The notes beneath the pieces are model-generated. The model made no database searches, was not told the origin of the DNA, and was given only the letters and a program-made list of their open reading frames with translations. From positions 1-7,265 of the forward strand of contig JAUXGS010000041.1 of NCBI GenBank assembly GCA_030621945.1: a stretch of 7,265 bases of DNA. Reading direction: 5' to 3'. Both the position numbers and the translations under genes were made by a program. Numbering within the stretch: position 1 is the stretch's first letter; every line of letters begins with the position of its first letter. The stretch is from Methanosarcinales archaeon. Lineage in GTDB: Archaea; Halobacteriota; Syntropharchaeia; Alkanophagales; Methanospirareceae. This document shows positions 1 to 5,899 of the stretch, in pieces.

Positions 1-31
1 AAGATGTTGTTGTAAACGCAGGGATGAGCAA

Positions 32-856
32 ATGAAAAGAAAGAGCTCTTTTAAATGGTTGCATGTAATCCTGGTGCTTGTGCTTCTACACGGTTTTATA
101 TTTGGAGCTTGTGCTGGACAGGAGGAACAGCAAGTTCAGCAGGAACAGCCCGTCATCGCGTTGACCGACCTCGATTTTAATAATGATGGGTATATCAATC
201 AGATGGATTTAGATATCTTGAAGTCGCACTTCAACGACCGATATAACTGGTATGTTCCCTGGGATTTGAACGCGGATTTTCGATGCGATTATAAAGACTT
301 TTATTATTTCGCAGATCATGTCCCTTTGGATTACCGGTATCAAGTAGCGGTAAATATCTCTGCGTGGAACCTGTCTAATTATACCGTAGATAGAGGCAAA
401 GAGCCTGCACTTATTCTCGACGAGATTGTTTATCCACAGAATACAAACCGAACGGTGGTGTGGGTAGAGCATTATACAAGTCTCGAATCGCCAAAAAACG
501 ACAATGCAGTCTGTGTCCATTACACACGTGACCTCTGCAGATTGGCGTACAAAAATTTAGGGCCGAAGACGATAGCCTGGGGCTCTTCCGGCGTGCATGC
601 ATACGGAATGATATACACAGGTGGCAACTGGCGGGATTTGTCTAATTGGTTTATCATTGACCCCTACTGGAAATTGTATGACGAAAATATCTTAACCTCA
701 ATGGGCTTTCACGACACGCATACAATAAAAATCCTGCTGGACGAAGGGCGTTACGGCTATTGGGCGATCCATCTATCAGTAGATTATCAGAATAACACGG
801 TTTACGATCCGTATAAGGCGGAGTACAGGATCGGAAAATTTAGAGAGCCGGTGTAA
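32..856 (+). CDS. Secreted dockerin-like protein with transglutaminase-like C-terminal region (putative lipoprotein)
   Basis: A 274-residue exported protein whose exact function I do not recognise. Residues 1-26 form a signal peptide: basic MKRK, then a hydrophobic stretch, ending FGAC. Cys27 fits a lipobox, so lipid anchoring is plausible, followed by a Gln/Glu-rich linker (30-39). Two calcium-loop motifs follow about 30 residues apart, as in dockerins. The first is complete (D48, N50, D52, G53, N56, D59); the second (D78, N80, D82, D86, D89) has Phe in place of the usual Gly. The C-terminal half carries a possible Cys/His/Asp triad, C161 (NAVCVHY), H189 (GVHAYG) and D210 (IIDPYW), the order seen in transglutaminase-like cysteine peptidases. 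This is inference from motif order; the Cys-His distance of 28 is short for the family. The ATG at 32 has only a weak upstream purine match (GGGATGA). T-rich tracts follow the stop. It might bind a cohesin on the cell surface, but none is visible here. Confidence 0.8.
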   Translation: MKRKSSFKWLHVILVLVLLHGFIFGACAGQEEQQVQQEQPVIALTDLDFNNDGYINQMDLDILKSHFNDRYNWYVPWDLNADFRCDYKDFYYFADHVPLDYRYQVAVNISAWNLSNYTVDRGKEPALILDEIVYPQNTNRTVVWVEHYTSLESPKNDNAVCVHYTRDLCRLAYKNLGPKTIAWGSSGVHAYGMIYTGGNWRDLSNWFIIDPYWKLYDENILTSMGFHDTHTIKILLDEGRYGYWAIHLSVDYQNNTVYDPYKAEYRIGKFREPV

Positions 857-859
857 GCA

Positions 860-897
860 CTTTTCCGTTTTTTCTTTTAGCACAGGTTTTCTTTTTT
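860..897 (+). terminator. Oligo-T terminator after the dockerin-like gene
   Basis: Several T-runs interrupted by single other bases (TTTT, TTTTTT, TTTT, then TTTT and TTTTTT) begin a few bases after the stop codon at 856. Runs of T on the coding strand are the usual termination signal of archaeal RNA polymerase. No stem is needed and none is obvious. Confidence 0.5.
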
Positions 898-959
898 AAA
901 CCTTAACTCCGTCCACAGTAGGGCACATATAATTTCATAATTCTCTTAGCGAAGCAGGC

Positions 960-1240
960 GTGGGATTTCCAGAGAGTGGCTCAAACACAGTGGAAAAAGT
1001 GAGATACGACGAGGGGAAAAAGAGGGTTTATTTCAATAAAGAGCAGTATTTCGATGGTATCTTCAAGGAGGTGTGGGAATATCGAATTGGTGCGTATCAG
1101 GTGCTGGCGAAGTATTTGAAGGTCGTAAAGGGCGAGAACTATCTTTAGAGGAAATAGAGCATTATATGAAGGTTGCAGCAGCTATAAGAAGGACGATTGA
1201 GGTGCAGAGGACGATTGACCAAATAATAGGCAGGATATAA
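960..1240 (+). pseudogene. Remnant of type ISP restriction-modification enzyme, C-terminal end, frameshifted
   Basis: The frame from GTG 960 to 1148 encodes SGSNTVEKVRYDEGKKRVYF, then NKEQYFDGIFKEVWEYRIGA and YQVLAKYLK. From memory this matches the extreme C-terminus of type ISP restriction-modification proteins (NVVEKVRY...VYINKTQYFEG...EVWEFRIGGYQV..KWLK.RKGR). That family normally continues with KGR.LS.E(D/E)IEHY. Here those residues lie in another frame: from about 1131 to the TAA at 1238-1240 one reads RELSLEEIEHYMKVAAAI and RRTIEVQRTIDQIIGRI. A single missing base near 1128-1132 explains the split. The N-terminal nuclease, helicase and methyltransferase parts, over a thousand residues in intact enzymes, are absent: the frame is closed by a stop at 930-932 and 857-930 shows no homology that I recognise. 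No start signal is evident. It is probably a dead fragment left by a deletion or rearrangement; a functional 62-residue protein is less likely. Confidence 0.72.
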
Positions 1241-1331
1241 TTGTCTGAAAAAAACGACAAAGCCGAATACCGTAGCGAGTACAAACTAAAATCCCATGCC
1301 AATATTTACGAAGCCTGCCTGTTGGGAGGAT

Positions 1332-1446
1332 AAAAAAGTCATGATTTTAGTTAGTTTGACCTTTATCTATCTAAATTTCTCCCAGACTTCTTCTTCTTTC
1401 CACTGGTGTGGTTGTTAGCATCACCCCCTCTAAACTAACTAAATTT
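1332..1446 (-). ncRNA. Candidate small structured RNA, leftward
   Basis: Speculative. A good BRE/TATA match on the - strand (GAAAG then TTTTATATA, 1478-1465) predicts a start 23-27 bases downstream, near 1443-1446. That is exactly where one arm of a perfect 12-bp inverted repeat begins (1443-1432), with its partner at 1357-1346. A transcript would therefore fold into a closing stem around about 74 bases, which contain a small CCAC/GTGG hairpin (1401-1412). After the second arm comes a run of six T on this strand (1337-1332), a plausible archaeal terminator. The size would be about 110 bases. No C/D box pair (the only C-like match, GTGATGC, is imperfect and there is no CTGA), no tRNA-like fold and no known riboswitch were recognised. 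The inverted repeat could instead be the ends of a small decayed mobile element. Confidence 0.3.
1346..1443. repeat. 12-bp perfect inverted repeat with a 74-bp spacer
   Basis: TTTAGTTAGTTT at 1346-1357 is the exact reverse complement of AAACTAACTAAA at 1432-1443. The left arm overlaps a second, 10-bp inverted match (GATTTTAGTT 1343-1352 with AACTAAAATC 1284-1293), so the same arm could pair with either partner in an RNA. Miniature transposon ends or a folded RNA are both possible. No flanking target-site duplication was found. Confidence 0.6.
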
Positions 1447-1465
1447 AGCATAGGAAGTAGAAGTT

Positions 1466-1504
1466 ATATAAAACTTTCGGTTGCGCTGCGGAAAGTTTTT
1501 ATAT
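1466..1504. promoter_or_regulatory. Palindromic two-way BRE/TATA promoter-like element
   Basis: The arms ATATAAAACTTTC (1466-1478) and GAAAGTTTTTATAT (1491-1504) are inverted copies differing by one bulged base, with a 12-base GC-rich centre. Each arm read outward is a purine-rich GAAA followed by a T/A box, matching the archaeal BRE plus TATA layout. The leftward copy (TTTTATATA) is the better match and would start RNA near 1443-1446. The rightward copy would start near 1525-1530, where no gene in that orientation follows. The element could alternatively be only an RNA hairpin beyond the fwd terminator or a dispersed repeat. Confidence 0.4.
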
Positions 1505-1539
1505 GGTAAAACATTCGAAATTAGTGTGTGAAAACCAAC

Positions 1540-1606
1540 CAGCGAAAAAATCAAATCAAAAAATAAAAAAAATAAAGAAAAAAGAGGTGAAAAAATAAAT
1601 CACCTC
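1540..1606 (-). terminator. Hairpin plus U-tract terminator of the fwd operon
   Basis: On the - strand a perfect 7-bp stem, GAGGTGA (1606-1600) with TCACCTC (1590-1584), encloses a 9-base T-rich loop. It is followed at once by long T-runs (TTTTTT, TTTATTTTTTTT, ATTTTTT) down to about 1540. The 5' arm overlaps the fwdC stop codon (1607-1605). This has the form of an intrinsic terminator; in archaea the T-tracts alone can suffice. Confidence 0.75.
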
Positions 1607-2387
1607 ACTTCACGTGCAGTGTTCCTTTTGCTTTCTTCTCGCCCATTGCGAGATCGCCAAGGTATTTCTTGTATTCTACGCCATCCACTGTTGCAGTCTC
1701 GACGAACTTGAACGAAGGCGTCATCTCCGTCTCGCCCTTCACCACGATCTCACCACCGGTCATGTCCGATCCAGGCCATTGGGCATCGCTTTCGATTGTT
1801 ATCTTACCGCCGCGCATGTTCAGACCTGCGAGCCTGTCCGCGTTACCCTTTATCAGGATCTCGCCACCTGCCATGTATTGCCCGACGAGCTCCCCGGCAT
1901 TGCCATTAACCGTCACTTTACCGCCGGTCATGCCCTTATCTTCGCCTCGATACATCGCACAGAGGTTGTCCTCCGCATCACCCTCGATTATCAGTTCGCC
2001 ACCTCGCATCTCTCTGCCGGCCCAGCAATTTGCATTTCCTTTCACTACTATCTTGCCGCCTTCCATCATCGCACCGCAGCGCATGTCCACATCACCGCGT
2101 GCCTCGATCTCGCCTGCTTTCATACCATCGCCAATGCGCTTCACGCGTGTCAAATCGCCTTCAAATACGATCTTCACTTCTTCGGCATTACCGGCATCGC
2201 CTTCCACACTCACATCGAACAGGTCGCCAGTATTCTCCTCCCGATTGCCCCACCAGACCTTCACAGCTTTCAGTTCCGCTTCATTCTTACCAAAGAGCTG
2301 ATCCGGGGTTAGTGCATCCACCTCAACAGGTACTGCAGCGATTCCACTCCTAACCGCTTCCTTCAACTTTAACGTTATGGTTTGCAT
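1605..2387 (-). CDS. fwdC: Formylmethanofuran dehydrogenase subunit C
   Basis: A 260-residue scaffold subunit of the CO2-reducing (or formyl-MFR-oxidising) complex in the cytoplasm. Residues 89-220 hold seven repeats of the form M.GG.I.V.GNA, at about 89, 108, 127, 153, 172, 191 and 209. They are spaced mostly 18-19 residues apart, with one 26-residue step containing the insert YRGEDKGM. This is the right-handed beta-helix shared with the C-terminal domain of glutamate synthase and typical of FwdC. In known complexes FwdC holds FwdA beside FwdB/FwdD. I chose ATG 2387: it has purine-rich GGAG sites 10-15 bases upstream, gives the usual N-terminus (MQTITLKLKE), and lies 23 bases after the fwdA stop. 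A longer GTG start at 2423 would overlap fwdA and adds an unlikely EELTEERRRKK leader. It is the last gene of fwdDBAC. Length is normal for the family. Confidence 0.95.
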   Translation of the reverse strand: MQTITLKLKEAVRSGIAAVPVEVDALTPDQLFGKNEAELKAVKVWWGNREENTGDLFDVSVEGDAGNAEEVKIVFEGDLTRVKRIGDGMKAGEIEARGDVDMRCGAMMEGGKIVVKGNANCWAGREMRGGELIIEGDAEDNLCAMYRGEDKGMTGGKVTVNGNAGELVGQYMAGGEILIKGNADRLAGLNMRGGKITIESDAQWPGSDMTGGEIVVKGETEMTPSFKFVETATVDGVEYKKYLGDLAMGEKKAKGTLHVK

Positions 2388-2397
2388 TTTTTTTCTT

Positions 2398-2406
2398 CTC
2401 CTCTCC
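2398..2406 (-). promoter_or_regulatory. Ribosome-binding site that fixes the fwdC start
   Basis: Two GGAG cores (2406-2403 and 2401-2398, read on the - strand) lie in the short gap between the fwdA stop and ATG 2387. The nearer core is 10 bases from the ATG. No comparable site precedes the alternative GTG at 2423, so the shorter protein is preferred. Confidence 0.6.
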
Positions 2407-2410
2407 TCTG

Positions 2411-4102
2411 TTAGCTCCTCCACGGCGCCTTTATCTCATACGGATTCGGCAAGTACGCGTCCTGAACCGGATAATTATTTAAGGTCACTGAGTAGTATTT
2501 AGCGAATTTGTCCTTCAGCGTAACCATCATCTCATCCGTCAGCTTATCATCGCATTCCGGCGTGACGAAGATCGTTCTTCCCGGTGGTGTTGCTACGACC
2601 TCGCCATCCTTAACCACAATCTCGCCGGCTTTTATCGTGTACTTCGTATTCAAGAACGCCTTCTGGATCTTGCCTGCATCTCGCTCTTCTGGTGACATAT
2701 CGTAGATCGCAACGTCCGCGTCCGCACCAACGCCAAGGTGACCTTTTCCATGCTCGTGCAGCCCCAAAGCCTTCGCAGTCATTCCTCTTGTGATTATCGC
2801 GATCTCATTTAAATCGTACTCACGGTCTATCGAGGGCAACGCTGCTCGATCAAAGATCGCCTTGTGCATATCCTCGGCAGACTCATCCCTTCTCTTCTTG
2901 CTCATTAGATGCGAGATAATTATCGGATACCCGATGAACGGACCTGCATTCGGATGATCTGTCGTGAGTGCGACCTTCCACGGGTCTTTAACCAACAATG
3001 CTAATTCCTGTCCGATCGCCCATTGGATGGTATGCACACTTACTTTACCGGAATACAGGAACGGTGTTATCCCCGAGCCCGTCTCAAGTTCGACATCGTG
3101 ATTCGTCCATTTTCTACCTGTTATCTGATACAAACTGTATTCCATCGGTCCATCTGCGGTCATTGTCGTTGTATCCCCCAATATCACTGAGCCAATGTCA
3201 ATGGTGGCATGGTCGTTTTGGTTTATATAATCCGCAATAGCATCCGCCTTCGACTCGAAATTGCCCCAATTCGTGCCGCCATAAGAATGGAACTGCGTAT
3301 GTGTGGTATGTATAACCTGGCGGTCTTTAGACGCTTTTACTCCTTTAACGAGGTCATAAGTATCCTTTGTTACTTCAAAGTTACCTGGATGACCGAGCAT
3401 ATTCGTGTGCACGTGAATACTATGCGGCATATCGAACTTCTCATTCGCCACTGCCAGGCCCTTTATTATCTCCGCCGGTGTAACGTCAAAGTAAGGCACG
3501 GAGTCATTTAAATCGCAGTTCTTTCCCCACGCCCACGCCTCTGTTCCTCCGGGATTTACTATTTTCACGCCGAATCCCTTTGTCGCTTTTATTATCCACG
3601 CCATATAAGCCGCCAGCAAGTCCATATCCCCACTCTTCACGTATTCCATTGTCATCCAGTTGTTATCAATGAGCGGCAGTGCTGCGTTGTCCAGTATCGG
3701 GATGTCAATCATCTCCTCGTGCGTGTGCCGTGCCGCAAGCGGAGGCATCGCCGCTTCCATCACGAAGGTGTACCCCATCCTCGCATACCGGTAGCCAGTA
3801 GCAAAGGTATTGGGGACCGAATATCCGGATTGTGCTCTGCAAACCTTCGTCTTCGGTTCTACTCCCTTTCGCTCGTCTTCCGGTCGCATAATCCGCCCTG
3901 CATTTACTTTACCGCCCGCAATGTGCGCATGAATGTCCACACCACCAGGCATTACCACTCGCCCTTCCGCATCTATCACCTTCGGATTCGTTACTGAGTC
4001 CACCACTTTACCGTCTCGAATGCAAATGTCCTTCTTCTCGCCCTTTACTCCGTTTATAGGATCGTAAACCACTCCATTCCGTATCAATAATTCGTCAGCC
4101 AT
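2411..4102 (-). CDS. fwdA: Formylmethanofuran dehydrogenase subunit A
   Basis: A 563-residue amidohydrolase-superfamily subunit. In the characterised complex it condenses formate, delivered from FwdB through an internal channel, with the amine of methanofuran, or does the reverse in methane/alkane oxidation. Visible active-site elements are the metal-binding HxH at H58/H60 (GGVDIHAH), K180 in GVKIVNPGG (position of the N-carboxylated lysine that bridges the two metals), H230/H232 (SIHVHTNMLGH), the HTTHTQFHSYGG segment (265-276) and D382 in LTTDHPNAGPF, the usual terminal amidohydrolase aspartate. Assignments beyond HxH and Asp rest on motif position relative to the family. The N- and C-terminal small beta domain (residues 1-50 and about 455-515) is present and length is normal. 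One base separates it from the fwdB stop. A strong site (GGAGGG, 4116-4111) lies inside the fwdB end. No truncation or frameshift is seen. Confidence 0.97.
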   Translation of the reverse strand: MADELLIRNGVVYDPINGVKGEKKDICIRDGKVVDSVTNPKVIDAEGRVVMPGGVDIHAHIAGGKVNAGRIMRPEDERKGVEPKTKVCRAQSGYSVPNTFATGYRYARMGYTFVMEAAMPPLAARHTHEEMIDIPILDNAALPLIDNNWMTMEYVKSGDMDLLAAYMAWIIKATKGFGVKIVNPGGTEAWAWGKNCDLNDSVPYFDVTPAEIIKGLAVANEKFDMPHSIHVHTNMLGHPGNFEVTKDTYDLVKGVKASKDRQVIHTTHTQFHSYGGTNWGNFESKADAIADYINQNDHATIDIGSVILGDTTTMTADGPMEYSLYQITGRKWTNHDVELETGSGITPFLYSGKVSVHTIQWAIGQELALLVKDPWKVALTTDHPNAGPFIGYPIIISHLMSKKRRDESAEDMHKAIFDRAALPSIDREYDLNEIAIITRGMTAKALGLHEHGKGHLGVGADADVAIYDMSPEERDAGKIQKAFLNTKYTIKAGEIVVKDGEVVATPPGRTIFVTPECDDKLTDEMMVTLKDKFAKYYSVTLNNYPVQDAYLPNPYEIKAPWRS

Positions 4103-4103
4103 T

Positions 4104-5408
4104 TTACTCGCCCTCCTTTTCTCTTAATGCTCTCACTTCTGTCAGTATCCGCTCCAAGATCTCTTCATCTGGCAAGTAGTCAGTATCCAGTATCTTCCGC
4201 AGTCGTATCGGTATATTGTCCATCCGATAGACGTTGCCCTCTGCTTCTATTCCACTTACCGCGACCGGGATGACAACATCCGCAAATTCGGTCGTTGGAT
4301 TCGCATAAGGGTCTATCTGGATAACCGGAATCTTAGCCAGGTGCTTGAGCGATTCACCGGGGAAATGCGCTCCCGGATCCGAGGCGATTATCATTGCTGC
4401 ATCACAATCTCCCCTGTACAAAAGGTCCGTAGCTGACAGCTCTCCTGGATTGTACCACGCATAACCTCTGGCCATCTCAATGGCAAATGGGAAACCTGTC
4501 TCCCACGTGCATACCTGATTGATTCCCGCTACGTTGTAATGGCCTCTCAACGGCATAATACTCGCCTTGGTGTGTAAATGAGCCGCTCGTGTGAACTGTA
4601 TCGCATTCACAATGTTGTTGTGCCGCGCGCCTGTATGCGTCACACCCATGCCGAAGAAGGTCATCACGAATTTCGCCTCTTTAACCATGTTTGCAAGCTC
4701 TAACAGTTGCTCCTTTGGCACACCACCCACTTTATCTGGCACGACGTCCTCATGACCTTGTAAGATAGCTCGCAATGCAGAGAAGACCGGGTAATCCTGC
4801 CCCTGCTCCACCTGTACGAATACGTCCGCCATCTTCGCCGTCATCGTCTTCCTTACATCCACGACCACCAGCTTCTTCCCTTTCTTGCCTTCCGCTGTCC
4901 AATAGCCCTTCGAAACATACGAATATCGCTTCATGTGGTTCGCATGCGCCTGCGCTGGGTTCGCACCCCAGTATATAACGAGGTCCGCCCGGTTCTTCAC
5001 CTCTCCCAGTGTACATGACGGCAGTCCGACATCCTGGATCGCCAGCACCGAAGGCCCGTGACAAACCGAAGCAGTATTGTCCATAACGGCACCCAGATCT
5101 TCTGTAAGTTCCACACCCACTTTATCCGCCTCGCAAACCGTCGAACTCCAACCATACAGGAGCGGTCTCCTCGACTTGTACAAGATTTCCGCGGATTTCT
5201 TTATCGCTTCGTCATAAGAGCACTCCTTGAGTTCGCCGTTCTCTCGTATCATTGGGCTCTTTATCCGCTCGTGCCCCAGCAACTTGCTCTTACCCACAGA
5301 ACATGCGCCCCGTTTCACCTTCACCACTTTGTTATTCTCAACTTCGAGCACGATATCGTCGCATACACATCCACACAACGAGCATACAACATCTGTTATC
5401 TCCACCAT
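4104..5408 (-). CDS. fwdB: Formylmethanofuran dehydrogenase subunit B (tungsten/molybdenum catalytic subunit, Cys form)
   Basis: A 434-residue catalytic subunit of the DMSO-reductase/formate-dehydrogenase-like superfamily, which reduces CO2 to formate at a bis-pterin W or Mo centre. The N-terminus carries a 4Fe-4S motif, CSLCGCVC (C9, C12, C14, C16) plus C36 in KRGACSVG; C9, C12, C16 and C36 fit the classical spacing. The metal ligand is C116 in ASVCHGPS; some relatives have selenocysteine here, but this gene has an ordinary Cys and no in-frame TGA. Other family segments are IYWGANPAQAHANH (145-158), the conserved RGHYNVAG (288-295) and DPGAHFPG (344-351). Sequence alone does not tell W (fwd) from Mo (fmd), so the symbol is by family only. 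It starts 15 bases after fwdD with GGGGGTGA just upstream. The pterin-dinucleotide-binding domain is supplied by the separate FwdD rather than fused. Confidence 0.97.
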   Translation of the reverse strand: MVEITDVVCSLCGCVCDDIVLEVENNKVVKVKRGACSVGKSKLLGHERIKSPMIRENGELKECSYDEAIKKSAEILYKSRRPLLYGWSSTVCEADKVGVELTEDLGAVMDNTASVCHGPSVLAIQDVGLPSCTLGEVKNRADLVIYWGANPAQAHANHMKRYSYVSKGYWTAEGKKGKKLVVVDVRKTMTAKMADVFVQVEQGQDYPVFSALRAILQGHEDVVPDKVGGVPKEQLLELANMVKEAKFVMTFFGMGVTHTGARHNNIVNAIQFTRAAHLHTKASIMPLRGHYNVAGINQVCTWETGFPFAIEMARGYAWYNPGELSATDLLYRGDCDAAMIIASDPGAHFPGESLKHLAKIPVIQIDPYANPTTEFADVVIPVAVSGIEAEGNVYRMDNIPIRLRKILDTDYLPDEEILERILTEVRALREKEGE

Positions 5409-5423
5409 TTTTTCACCCCCATT

Positions 5424-5807
5424 TTATCCCATATACGTCCGCATCAGTTCCTTTACCTGCAGAACTTCTTCCTCTGTCTTCTCTATCTCAGCATCTATGC
5501 CCTTGAACGAAGGCATACCGGCACCATGAGTATCGCCGCTCACCACAGCATTGCACCAGGGACCCATCGGGATAAAAATAAGCCCTTCTGGATTCCCGTC
5601 GTCTTGCTTCGCTTTCACCACCACTGCTCCGTACGCAGTCGTTACTTTCACATTGTCATCTTTAGCAACGCCAAGTTTCTCCATGTCACTTCCGTTCATA
5701 TCGCAGCGTGCCACTTCACCGAAGTATTTCTCTGTGAGTTTACTGTCCAAATTTTGACCCTGCACAGTCGTTCTCCCACTTATCAAATTAACGTTCATTC
5801 CCTCCAT
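5424..5807 (-). CDS. fwdD: Formylmethanofuran dehydrogenase subunit D
   Basis: A 127-residue molybdopterin-dinucleotide-binding subunit that completes the active site of FwdB; in formate dehydrogenases the same fold is the C-terminal domain of the catalytic chain. The family start LISGRTTVQG lies at residues 8-17, followed by a double-psi barrel core: DMEKLGVAKDDNVKV, in which hydrophobic and Asp/Asn positions match MoCo dinucleotide-binding domains, then GLIFIPMGPWCNAVV and TGAGMPSFKG-like DTHGAGMPSFKG near 92-103. The C-terminus ends in a short Glu-rich helix. ATG 5807 is preferred because AAGGAG sits six bases upstream; ATG 5798 would have its own GGAGG too close. It is the first gene of the operon, so the promoter for fwdDBAC should lie in the 92-base gap to aroE. 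Confidence 0.95.
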   Translation of the reverse strand: MEGMNVNLISGRTTVQGQNLDSKLTEKYFGEVARCDMNGSDMEKLGVAKDDNVKVTTAYGAVVVKAKQDDGNPEGLIFIPMGPWCNAVVSGDTHGAGMPSFKGIDAEIEKTEEEVLQVKELMRTYMG

Positions 5808-5899
5808 TTTTACTCCTTCTTTTTATTTAATCAATACGTACTTTACGCACCTTACTTAAGCTTTTTGTTTTTTACGTTTAAACTTTGCTAAATATTTGT
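5808..5899. promoter_or_regulatory. Divergent promoter region between fwdD and aroE
   Basis: A 92-base AT-rich gap serving both directions. On the - strand GCAAAG followed by TTTAAAC (5888-5876) resembles a BRE/TATA pair and would start fwd RNA near 5853, giving a leader of roughly 45 bases that contains the AAGGAG site of fwdD. The core GTTTAAAC (5876-5883) is self-complementary. On the + strand it lies about 25 bases from the cluster of ATG codons at 5900-5908, which would fit a leaderless aroE transcript; no Shine-Dalgarno site precedes aroE. TTTACG occurs twice (5842-5847, 5871-5876) and TACGTA once (5835-5840); whether any regulator binds these is unknown. Confidence 0.4.

Larger units (their letters stand above)
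1241..1583. other. Intergenic island without a convincing protein gene
   Basis: About 340 bases between the restriction-enzyme remnant and the fwd terminator. Immediately after the remnant there is a small inverted repeat, TTGTC/GACAA (1241-1245 and 1256-1260). AACTAAAATC at 1284-1293 is inverted again at 1343-1352. The 12-bp inverted repeat 1346-1357/1432-1443, the promoter-like palindrome 1466-1504 and an A-rich stretch (1544-1583, the U-tract of the fwd terminator on the other strand) fill the rest. The only open frame with a ribosome-binding site is a 25-codon one at 1341-1418 on the + strand (GGGAGG at 1324-1329), and I do not consider it established. I saw no tRNA, rRNA or CRISPR repeat. 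Confidence 0.6.

Noticed and set aside
1341..1418. 25-codon + strand frame preceded by GGGAGG
   Set aside because: It has a good ribosome-binding match, but it is very short, its start lies in the inverted repeat, and the composition (Ser/Phe/Cys-rich end) resembles no family I know. Not called as a gene without conservation.
1346..1443. C/D box guide RNA or tRNA in the intergenic island
   Set aside because: Only one imperfect C-like motif (GTGATGC) and no CTGA D box on that strand; no acceptor, TPsiC or anticodon pattern of a tRNA.
1284..1443. CRISPR array
   Set aside because: The repeated segments are inverted and too few; there are no regularly spaced direct repeats.
1614..2312. Long + strand open frames opposite fwdC
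   Set aside because: They mirror the regular GG.I.V.GNA repeats of fwdC on the other strand, which keeps antisense frames open. No start signals or family resemblance.
2388..2423. Longer fwdC start at GTG 2423
   Set aside because: It would add a charged leader unlike FwdC and overlap fwdA; the ATG at 2387 has GGAG sites at suitable distance.
5050..5080. Selenocysteine form of fwdB
   Set aside because: The metal-ligand codon in the VCHGPS motif is a normal Cys codon and the frame has no internal TGA.
5058..5891. Long + strand open frame opposite fwdB and fwdD
   Set aside because: Its translation is rich in His, Phe, Ser and Thr without domain-like pattern, as expected for the complement of real genes; the - strand frames are clear fwdB and fwdD.
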